From positions 1 through 21,195 of the forward strand of contig CAICTM010001880.1 of the NCBI GenBank assembly GCA_903772945.1: a stretch of DNA of 21,195 nt, in the 5' to 3' direction. Source of the stretch: Seminavis robusta (taxonomy: Eukaryota; Bacillariophyta; Bacillariophyceae; Naviculales; Naviculaceae). Every line of letters starts with the position of its first letter. Within the stretch, counting starts at the first letter, position 1. The notes beneath the pieces are model-generated. The model was not told the origin of the DNA and made no database searches. It saw only the letters and a program-made list of their open reading frames with translations. Position numbers and translations under genes: made by a program. Of the stretch, positions 9,389-16,752 are shown piece by piece.

Positions 9389-11782
9389 ATGGCATCCATG
9401 CAGCGCCAAGCGATTATCTCTCGTAGTAGCAGCAGCAGCAACCGAGACGCTATGCAAATAGACAGCAACAGCAGCAATAACGACAACACGAAGAAACCGG
9501 CGCAAGAAACCGGCACAAACAAGGATTATTTCGAGCGTCGGTTCGCATTAGATTCGGTGGAGCGAGACGCCGCTCGAGTGTGGAACACCCTACCGGAGGC
9601 TTACCGCAGCGACAAAGATTTTGTACTGGCCGCTCTCAAGTCCGAGTCTCTCCCCTCCAAGGCAGACTTTGAACGGACGTTGCCGCAGTCGCTGCGGTTT
9701 GACCGAGATGTGGTCCTTGCTTTTTGCCAACGCGATGACTTTTCCCAGCTCTACTACACACGACACTTGTTTGTTCCGGACTGCCTCACGGGAGACAAGG
9801 AGGTCATGATGGCGTATTGTAGCAAGATCCCACGTGCCTTGCAGGAATGTTCGGAGGAACTCTGCAACGACAGGGATGTGGTGATGGCTGCCATTTCTCT
9901 TGGTGGATTGGAATTGCAGTACGCCTCTCGCCGACTACAAGAAGATAAGGATCTGGTGATTGCGGCTTGTCGAAAGGACGGAAGGGCTCTAGAGTTTTGT
10001 CCTCCAGGTCCCACAAGGACTGAGCTGACGTCTGATCGAGACTTTATGTTATCGGTGCTGGGAAAGCACGGTGGAGCCATGTTGCGTCTCGTCCCCGAAC
10101 CCCTCAAACGGGACCGTTTGTTGCTTCTTGAGGCTCTAGCACATGGGATGCGCTTCCGCATGGTACCGGACATTTACAAAAACGACAAAGATTTTCTGCT
10201 AAAGGCACTGGAGAGAAGCAGCAAATTGTATCTGGAAATTGGTCCTCTGTTAAAGGACCCTGACTATGCCCTTGCGGCTGCAACGGCCCCGGATAGCACA
10301 GATGAAGTGCACCGTAAGGCTCTTCAGGCAGCTCCGCAGCTAAAGCAAAATCGAGAAGTTATCATGTCGATTGCTTTGCGTGGAGACAAGGAGCTGCTGG
10401 AGTCCCTTTTCAACGGAGGAGGCGCTCAACAATTCCTCGATGACAAACCCCTCATGTTGGCAGCTGTGAAACGGGATTGCCGCCTCTTCAAATACGCTAG
10501 AGCCAATCTTAAGGAAGACCCAGAGGTCATCTTGGCCAGCATTCAACAAGATTCAGCAATTGACACGCTACGCGATATTTCTCCAGAAGTACGTCGCCGA
10601 TTCCCGGAAATTTCCGTCAAAGCAATTCAGGTGACCTGCGTTCGCCGCTTGAGGTACCTGGAATCTCTTATTCCTGAACCGTTATGGCAAAATCGAGACG
10701 TTGTTCTCGCCTGGATTCGAAAAGGCGGCAACGTTTTGGAGTCCTTTGAACGAATGCTGGACCGGGATCAGGAGATGGCATTGGAGGTTGCCAAGCACAA
10801 CTGGGCAAACTTTAAGAAGGTCGGAGCGAACCTTCGAGGCGACAAAGATTTCATGGCACTGGCCGTGCAGCAGGACGGACGAGTCCTTCGATTTGCTTCT
10901 CGACAAGTTCAAACGAACTATCAGGTTGTAGTCCGCGCCGTCGCCAACCATCACCGCGCTCTATCGGGAGTTCTTGTCTCTGAATCTGATTTCAAGAACT
11001 GGGTGAAGAGTGCACTGGATTTGCACATGACCTTCGTCAAAGACTTTTTGCGTGGAATTGCAATCAACAAACCCCATCTTCCTCCGGCTCGACGAAGCCA
11101 GCTTCCCATGCTCGACCGTGGCGTGGAAACTAGTCAAGCCTTCAAGCAGTTAATTGCAGACTTCCTTGGAGTCCCCGTGAAGGACGACTTGCGGATTATG
11201 CGCCAAGCGTGGACGAACATGACGTATCCTCCGTGCTCGAGTAGTACAGACGCCAGTGACCGTGACGATGCTGCGGGCATGGACGATGACGTTGTCAACA
11301 TTTTGGGTGCTAGACGACGGGAACGATGGGAACGACGAATGGAATTGCAACGCGCTGACCGTGACAATGCCGTTGCGGGCAGAATGGAACGAATGGGTGA
11401 GCGATTTGGTCGAGCTGCTGCCTTTCGTGATGCCCAGCGCCGTGCCGCTGCTCCTTTGTTTGGTCGGCAGGAACCAGATGATGTTATTGACCTCGACGGG
11501 GATGACGACGATGATGGCGACTTGATCGTTGATATTGCCGTCAACGCGGGAGGTCCTCGGGTTGCTGCAGCTCGACGTGTACGAAATCCTTTCCCGCCCC
11601 CTCCTGCTGCCCGAGTCAACCAGGGCCGTTTCGTCATGGGAAACAACGCAAATGGACGTGCCAACGGCGCCGCTGCCGATGGCAATGCAAACGGGCGCGC
11701 AGCTGCAGCGGCGAACCCTCCGCGTGAAATTCAATTTCGAGAGAATTTTTTCCAAATGTTGGAAGAATGGGATGATCTCTAG
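9389..11782 (+). CDS. DUF4116-repeat protein with acidic, SIM-containing C-terminal tail
   Basis: 797 aa, uninterrupted, ATG in a good context (CACCATGG), stop TAG. Residues 1-50 are Ser/Asn-rich. From about 70 to 540 the protein consists of repeats of roughly 45-50 aa marked by a D-(K/R)-(D/E)-x-V-(M/L)-x-A helix start (SDKDFVLAAL, FDRDVVLAF, NDRDVVMAAI, EDKDLVIAAC, NDKDFLLKAL, QNRDVVLAW). This is the DUF4116 pattern, common in stramenopile proteins and of unknown biochemical role; such repeats are usually taken to form a helical scaffold for protein binding. Residues ~610-690 are Arg/Glu/Met-rich and charged. VIDL (699-702) followed by acidic residues, and LIVDIAV (712-718), look like SUMO-interacting motifs. 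An Asn/Gly/Ala-rich linker then leads to a conserved-looking end, REIQFRENFFQMLEEWDDL. No signal peptide or membrane segment. Family confident; function inferred only loosely. Confidence 0.93.
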   Translation: MASMQRQAIISRSSSSSNRDAMQIDSNSSNNDNTKKPAQETGTNKDYFERRFALDSVERDAARVWNTLPEAYRSDKDFVLAALKSESLPSKADFERTLPQSLRFDRDVVLAFCQRDDFSQLYYTRHLFVPDCLTGDKEVMMAYCSKIPRALQECSEELCNDRDVVMAAISLGGLELQYASRRLQEDKDLVIAACRKDGRALEFCPPGPTRTELTSDRDFMLSVLGKHGGAMLRLVPEPLKRDRLLLLEALAHGMRFRMVPDIYKNDKDFLLKALERSSKLYLEIGPLLKDPDYALAAATAPDSTDEVHRKALQAAPQLKQNREVIMSIALRGDKELLESLFNGGGAQQFLDDKPLMLAAVKRDCRLFKYARANLKEDPEVILASIQQDSAIDTLRDISPEVRRRFPEISVKAIQVTCVRRLRYLESLIPEPLWQNRDVVLAWIRKGGNVLESFERMLDRDQEMALEVAKHNWANFKKVGANLRGDKDFMALAVQQDGRVLRFASRQVQTNYQVVVRAVANHHRALSGVLVSESDFKNWVKSALDLHMTFVKDFLRGIAINKPHLPPARRSQLPMLDRGVETSQAFKQLIADFLGVPVKDDLRIMRQAWTNMTYPPCSSSTDASDRDDAAGMDDDVVNILGARRRERWERRMELQRADRDNAVAGRMERMGERFGRAAAFRDAQRRAAAPLFGRQEPDDVIDLDGDDDDDGDLIVDIAVNAGGPRVAAARRVRNPFPPPPAARVNQGRFVMGNNANGRANGAAADGNANGRAAAAANPPREIQFRENFFQMLEEWDDL

Positions 11783-12340
11783 GCGGATCCTTGATTTGAT
11801 TGCCTTGTCTCTTTCATTCTTCCTGCTTAACTATCTGATTCAATTCATATCAACCACCAAAATTGACACAATCGCGCGGTTACCCAGTCCAGTGGAAGCC
11901 CAAACCCAACTATTTTCGTACCGAATGGCAAACTGGCTTCATGTTGCATTACTAAAACCATACTGGACGATTCTATTAAATCTAAGCACAACTATTATTC
12001 ATCCGTTCGCAGTCACAATAGTCATCCCGACTCTAGCTAGCTACCGGTAGCTAGTAGATCAACCGACCTGACCAACCCTTTGTGGTTGGCCCAGGATGTC
12101 AGGAACGGCGAATGTCGTAGTGCGGAACATTAGGCACCACCCTGCTATCCGCTCTGCAGGCTGACGAAAGTTTTACGATTGAAGATTCGAAGACCTTCAT
12201 CGACTTTCGTCTTATTGGGCTGTAGCTTGTGCTCGAATACATGTAGTAATAAGGATCCCAAACGCAATGGGTTTTGACCGAAGCTCGAGCTTTAAAAAGG
12301 AAGTTGCTCTCTGATCGAATGAATCGAAAGTTAAGAGAAG
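11783..12340 (+). other. Intergenic region between DUF4116 and RING-TPR-J genes
   Basis: 558 bp holding the 3' UTR of the first gene and the promoter of the second, both on the plus strand. It contains an 18-bp palindrome at 12037-12054. A 12-bp palindrome AAGCTCGAGCTT at 12281-12292 is followed by an A/T-rich TTTAAAAAG about 40-50 bp before the next ATG; this is the only TATA-like element seen. No gene. Confidence 0.6.
12037..12054. repeat. Perfect 18-bp palindrome with ACCGGT core
   Basis: CTAGCTACCGGTAGCTAG equals its reverse complement. It is one of several intergenic palindromes here centred on ACCGGT. Confidence 0.85.
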
Positions 12341-14293
12341 ATGGGACTCACACTTTGCAATGTTGCCTCCGACGAACGCCACTATGGCGACTTTATTTGC
12401 GTCATTTGCCAGCAGGTAGTTGACTTGGATGCATTGGTGACAACGCCTTGCTCCCACTGTTTTTGTAATCAGTGCCTTACTGAATGGGTCGACAGAACGA
12501 GTAACAACGTGGTCGATGATAGACTTCCTTATCCGTACGGCTCATCCTCGGCAGCGCCAAGGTGTCCGACGTGTTCCCACGACATTCTCTATTCACACAA
12601 TGTACAAGCATCCAAGTACGCTGCCATGATGATTGGGAAGAATACCGTCACTGTGCAACCGTTGCAGACATGCCAGCCACTAGCCTACCGAGTCTTGAAA
12701 AAAATTAAAGTGAACTGTCCGCTGGGAAGCAGAGTAGGGTGTCAATGGTCTGGAGATTACGGAGACCTGAAGGATCATTTGCTCTCCAAGACAGCACATG
12801 ATGATTGCGAAATTCCAGTGGGTTCTCTACCAACTACATCCCCAGCCAAGGAGAGTGCAAGCAAACAGTCTTCGACCAGTGCAATTATCGAGCAGGAGAG
12901 GCTGTTTTCATTGGCAATATCCTTCAAGGACGAAGGGAACGACCAATTCTCCGCAGGTCACATTGAGGAGGCGAGAGAATTATACAGCAGGGCCTTAACA
13001 ATGCTTTCCAAGACTACTGATGACAAGCTGAAGGCCACTTGTTACTCCAACCGTGCAGCAGCATTGCTAACTCTGGAGAGGTACTCGGAATGTGTCCAAG
13101 ATTGCACCAAAGCCATTCAACTGAATCCTTCCTACCTCAAGGCGTATGTTAGGAAAGCCAAAGCTCTAAAGCAACAAGGGAACCTCCATCAAGTTGCGGA
13201 AGTATGGGCTCAAGCAGCCGAGAAGTGTCCTGATGAAAGTGCTCAGAAATTGATCAGAACCGAACGTCCAAAGGCTGTGTATCTAAACCAGCTCATGAAG
13301 GATGGAAAGCAACTTCTGGGGCAAGGCTCCTTTGCTGGGGCCAAAGCGGCCTACGGGAGAGTGCTGCTGGAGACTTCAGCTCCAGATGCCCTGGTTGGTG
13401 CCGCCAAGGCTGACCTTGGTCTCGGTCTGACAGAATCCGCCATGAGGTTCAGCCATCAGATCATCCGAGGTTTGCCTGACCACATCGCCGAGGGTTATGA
13501 AATTCGTGGTGAATGCCTCTTCTTGATGGGTGACTTTGAAGGGGGGCAAAAGCTGTTAAGCGAAGCCTTGCGACAAGCACCTGACTTGAAGTCAACACAG
13601 ATCTTGCGCAAACGATGCAACAAAGTAGTGGCGCTTGTCAAGGAGGCTCGAGATCTAGCTTTTCATCGCAAGTTTGAACAAGCTGTCGAGACCTACACAG
13701 ATGCAATCAAAGAGTTTCTTATCTTGCCTCCCAAATCCACATTGTTTGGAATGTTGTACACGGAACGTGCCGAGTCCTACCTGCGTTTGAAGCAATACGA
13801 TACAGCGTTGAAGGAAGCTTTGGTGGTGCTTCGTGTTCGTGAGGACTACAAGCCTGCATGGTTAGTGAGACTTCAGGCATTACATGGCTTAGGACGCCAC
13901 GCTGATGCAAAGAGTGATGCTGATAACCTGGTGCAGAGGTGGGGAGATGATACAGAAATCCGACAAGCACAGACGAAAGCGGACTTCAAAGTTCGCAAGC
14001 AGCACCGGCTCGATCTCTACAGCTTTTTGGGTGTATCTCCGGTGGCTTCTGAACTCGAAATCAAGCAGGCCTACAATCGTGAGTCGAGTGAATGCCACCC
14101 CAACAAGTACGGAGACGACAGCGAAGCTTCCGAAGATGAGAAAAAGGCAGCAGCGAAGCGATACCGTCTCTTGGGAGACGCCCTGGAGATTTTGTGTGAT
14201 GATTTCAAACGGCAACTCTATGATGCTGGGTATGACCAGCAAGCTATCCAAGAGCGAACGGAAAAGGCTCGTAGGGCGGCAAAGTCTCTGTAA
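12341..14293 (+). CDS. RING / TRAF-type zinc finger / TPR / J-domain protein (J motif HPN)
   Basis: 650 aa, intronless, ATG to TAA. Residues 20-78 form a C3HC4 RING (C20, C23, C37, H39, C42, C45, C75, C78) with a long insert before the last pair, predicting E2 binding and E3 ubiquitin ligase activity. Residues 126-156 (C126, C134, H146, C156) resemble a TRAF-type zinc finger. TPR motifs occupy about 190-300, 313-412 and 430-530, with typical signatures such as YSNRAAALLTLERY and LYTERAESYLRLKQY. A J domain follows at about 565-635 (LYSFLGVSPVASELEIKQAY). TPR-then-J is the order in DNAJC7-type Hsp70/Hsp90 co-chaperones. The catalytic HPD is HPN (586-588), which in known J proteins weakens or abolishes stimulation of Hsp70 ATPase. 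Probable cytosolic or nuclear quality-control factor coupling chaperone clients to ubiquitination; that role is inference. Confidence 0.93.
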   Translation: MGLTLCNVASDERHYGDFICVICQQVVDLDALVTTPCSHCFCNQCLTEWVDRTSNNVVDDRLPYPYGSSSAAPRCPTCSHDILYSHNVQASKYAAMMIGKNTVTVQPLQTCQPLAYRVLKKIKVNCPLGSRVGCQWSGDYGDLKDHLLSKTAHDDCEIPVGSLPTTSPAKESASKQSSTSAIIEQERLFSLAISFKDEGNDQFSAGHIEEARELYSRALTMLSKTTDDKLKATCYSNRAAALLTLERYSECVQDCTKAIQLNPSYLKAYVRKAKALKQQGNLHQVAEVWAQAAEKCPDESAQKLIRTERPKAVYLNQLMKDGKQLLGQGSFAGAKAAYGRVLLETSAPDALVGAAKADLGLGLTESAMRFSHQIIRGLPDHIAEGYEIRGECLFLMGDFEGGQKLLSEALRQAPDLKSTQILRKRCNKVVALVKEARDLAFHRKFEQAVETYTDAIKEFLILPPKSTLFGMLYTERAESYLRLKQYDTALKEALVVLRVREDYKPAWLVRLQALHGLGRHADAKSDADNLVQRWGDDTEIRQAQTKADFKVRKQHRLDLYSFLGVSPVASELEIKQAYNRESSECHPNKYGDDSEASEDEKKAAAKRYRLLGDALEILCDDFKRQLYDAGYDQQAIQERTEKARRAAKSL

Positions 14294-14622
14294 GTTTAGT
14301 TACAAATGGTTTTCTCTGCCATAGTAGCGTCCTGATACAGTACGATATGATTAGTTTCAATGAACCCCTGGGGTAGCATGCACAGGTCCGGGGTAGCATG
14401 TACAGGTCTGGTACCGTTGGCTTAGGGCGGTAAAGTTCTGTCTTTGGAGCCGGGCAGGAATCCCGTAACGAGTCGATTCGATTCGCGTTCAACAAGTTTA
14501 GTTTGGATCGGAGGTTCTTCTTCTCTGCCTTGTGACAAAGCCTTTCCACTCCAACCCATCAGTCGATTGATTGAATTCGATTTGTGGCTCAAATCTTCCA
14601 TAGGATACCAGACGAGTAATCC
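14294..14622 (+). other. Short intergenic region
   Basis: 329 bp between the RING-TPR-J stop and the next ATG. It holds a 2 x 20-bp tandem repeat at 14370-14409 and TCGATTCGATTCG-type sequence near 14466. No gene is seen. Confidence 0.6.
14370..14409 (+). repeat. 20-bp tandem duplication (two copies)
   Basis: GGGGTAGCATGCACAGGTCC is followed directly by a second copy differing at two positions (18 of 20 identical). It lies 77 bp after the stop codon of the RING-TPR-J gene. Confidence 0.85.
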
Positions 14623-15177
14623 ATGACAAAGCTTCTGAATATGAATATGTCCTTGGTGGAGTGTGTGATGGGGCATTGGGGTACCCAGGATCGGCAGAGT
14701 GGAGGCGCAGACAAACTGGAATCGGACGGAGACATGGGAGGACCCAGCGACATTTGCAGCAACAATGATGAAAACTTTGCACCACCGTCAAGGTGTCAAT
14801 CCGCCATTCCCTCCCAGAGCATTCCAATATGCAACATGAAGCGCACCCCGTCTGAGATTCAGCTGAGGGAGGATGAGGCCTTGGCGGACTATAGAGACTG
14901 GGTCTTTTACTTGCGGTTGGTCAATGGCATGAGCGTGGATGCTCGGCGTACCATCAATGACAGCTTTCGGCGGTGCACTGATCAATGTCTTGCCAACATT
15001 ATGCGGACTCGTAACCTTCCTGTCAAAGACGAATCATCCTATGCTATTAGTGGAGATGCGCACAACAAGAAAGAAGTCAGCAAAAGGCTTTTCTTGGGAC
15101 CAGCAACAGTGCTTCCTGTATCCATAGAAGATGTGGATGTGGACAGAGAAGAGGGGATCTTCGTGATGGACATGTAG
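14623..15177 (+). CDS. Small RTPSE-motif protein, diatom-type, unknown function
   Basis: 184 codons from ATG at 14623 to TAG. The first ~70 residues are Gly/Ser/Asp-rich and probably disordered; Met codons at 14641 or later could be the true start. From residue ~72 a compact region begins, KRTPSEIQLREDEALADYRD then WVFYLRLVNGM and TDQCLANIMRTRNLP, predicted mostly helical. I recognise this arrangement (RTPSE-x-QL-x-ED-x2-ADYRD, later a CLA-x-I-x-RTRN) from small predicted proteins in diatom genomes without assigned function. No catalytic motif, signal peptide or membrane segment. Gene likely; function unknown. The acidic C-terminus is unremarkable. Confidence 0.7.
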   Translation: MTKLLNMNMSLVECVMGHWGTQDRQSGGADKLESDGDMGGPSDICSNNDENFAPPSRCQSAIPSQSIPICNMKRTPSEIQLREDEALADYRDWVFYLRLVNGMSVDARRTINDSFRRCTDQCLANIMRTRNLPVKDESSYAISGDAHNKKEVSKRLFLGPATVLPVSIEDVDVDREEGIFVMDM

Positions 15178-15463
15178 AGGCTCTCTTTTTATTGACTCAA
15201 AAATGGCATTGCTGTTGCTCTTCTACCTATGCTGTACAAAACTACTACAACTACCACAAGCTCCATCTCTGTGGGTGACCTGTGACCTGCTACCACTAAA
15301 TGTTACTATAGCGCTGTGTGCAATGGATTCTTACTACTTGTCAATTTCCTATCTCTTTTCTATCAATATCTAGAGCTACTAGAGTCTGTGCCTTGGTGGT
15401 TGCCGCATTGAACATGGGACCGTGGAGGAGGCTCCTTTTCATTGGTTGGTCCTGCCTATGCAC

Positions 15464-15477
15464 CAGTACCGGTACTG
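15464..15477. repeat. Perfect 14-bp palindrome with ACCGGT core
   Basis: CAGTACCGGTACTG equals its reverse complement. It belongs to the same intergenic motif family as 12037-12054. Confidence 0.8.
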
Positions 15478-15622
15478 TACCAGTAGTCAGCCAATGGTCC
15501 ACAAGCAAGCCAGTATTGGCACCTGCTTCTTGATCTAGTTATCGAAGGGAAAGAGAACCAGATCATGCATCTCTACTCCTCACTATCTGAGCACGCAGAC
15601 GCTGACAGGCTATGGCAGCTCT

Positions 15623-15862
15623 ATGGCTAGCACTCACAAACAAACAAGAAGCCAGACCTCACGTCTTGGCTGTTGCTTGCTGCTGCTTCTATTGGTAGCT
15701 ACCGGTACCACCAGCCACCGCGCCAATGCTGTGAGCCATGGTTGGGCATATGGCTTCATGACCACCATGGCTGGATCTCCTTTTGAATGTATGCTGCCTG
15801 CAACGTCCAAAGATCAAGGAACCCCAACCTGGCAATGCGAAGATCTGTATCGTTGCATTTGA
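15623..15862 (+). CDS. Possible short secreted protein, 79 aa
   Basis: ATG to TGA. The N-terminus has a basic start and a hydrophobic stretch (LGCCLLLLLLVATG) followed by small residues (HRANA), which reads as a signal peptide with cleavage near residue 36. The remaining ~43 residues contain three cysteines. No family recognised. The hydrophobic stretch overlaps an ACCGGTACC intergenic motif, which argues for a chance ORF. It could instead be the first exon of an undetected spliced gene. Confidence 0.25.
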   Translation: MASTHKQTRSQTSRLGCCLLLLLLVATGTTSHRANAVSHGWAYGFMTTMAGSPFECMLPATSKDQGTPTWQCEDLYRCI

Positions 15863-16362
15863 TAAAGCCTGTAAAATCGCAAAAACATGTAGCCAACCAG
15901 CGGAGTATGGTTTGACAGCCAGCTTCTTCTTTTCCCCACCAGTTGATGTTCTGAGAGATAGATATGCCGGCAGAACCCAAATATAGAATGGTACTGATCA
16001 AATTTGGTTTGGGCATAATTGAAAGCTGTCAAACGCAGTGGAAGATTCAAGCCATAGCTACGATATGTACATGCAGCTAGCTAGCGAGCGGTATCTATCC
16101 TCCGGTATGCTAGCTAGGTAGCAAACGTAACGGTACCGGTAGCTGCTTGGACCCCCCAGTCAAGTCGAGTGACAGTCTTTCCTCACCGCCGTGCCGCAGT
16201 TTGGATGGATGGGAAGGAACGAGTTGCAAGAGAGATGGGGCAACTGTAAAATGCATCAGAGTCATGTCACCTTTTGCCTCTTCTTCAATTTTAAAATTGT
16301 ACTTCCATAACTTCCGGCTTCCAGGCTACATCGTACCAGATGGTGCAAAAGAATTCCAAGAT

Positions 16363-16399
16363 AGTACTATTAACATAGCTATTTTATTAAAATAGTACT
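16363..16399. repeat. AT-rich inverted repeat
   Basis: AGTACTATT (16363-16371) and AATAGTACT (16391-16399) form a 9-bp perfect inverted repeat around 19 bp. Role unknown. Confidence 0.6.
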
Positions 16400-16503
16400 C
16401 AGTAGCTCTTTGATGACACGAGGTGTCACAAGCAAGTTTCGGCCGTTGCGGGAGTTGCAGTTTGTGATGAAGTACAATGTCGCCCCGCGTCGATTGTGAT
16501 TTT

Positions 16504-16536
16504 GAGTCGAGTGAGTCGAGTCAAGTGAGTCGAGTC
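16504..16536 (+). repeat. GAGTCGAGT simple repeat
   Basis: Four imperfect copies of GAGTCGAGT(GA) in tandem, about 220 bp upstream of the next start codon. Confidence 0.7.
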
Positions 16537-16752
16537 TTTCTTTCGCACGTGAATAAAAGATCCAGGCAGTGACCTTGCAAAAAGATGAAGCGACCTCACC
16601 TTTGGCGGCGTTCGAAGATCTACCAAGTTTCCACAACCACAACAACGGCGGCTTTTGCTGGGTATACCGTTGGTAGAAGACAGGTCATAGAACTCGACAT
16701 AGTACTAGTACTCATTCCATCTGTCTCCTGAAGAAGTATCTATTACTACAAA

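Larger units (their letters stand above)
15178..16752 (+). other. Intergenic region upstream of the nuclease-fold gene
   Basis: About 1.6 kb. Only one ORF (15623-15862) has any protein-like feature and is listed separately. Contents include ACCGGT-type palindromes (15464-15477, near 15697 and 16131), overlapping GCTAGC runs at 16076-16120, AT-rich inverted repeats (16286-16299, 16363-16399) and a GAGTCGAGT block at 16504-16536. The promoter of the gene at 16753 presumably lies in the last few hundred bases. No TATA box is clear. Confidence 0.55.

Noticed and set aside
11134..11755. Two minus-strand ORFs of 183 and 201 codons
   Set aside because: Antisense to the C-terminal part of the DUF4116 gene; Arg/Ser-rich shadows of GC-rich codons.
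13889..14324. ORFs of 120 (minus) and 139 (plus) codons
   Set aside because: Shadows of the J-domain end of the RING-TPR-J gene.
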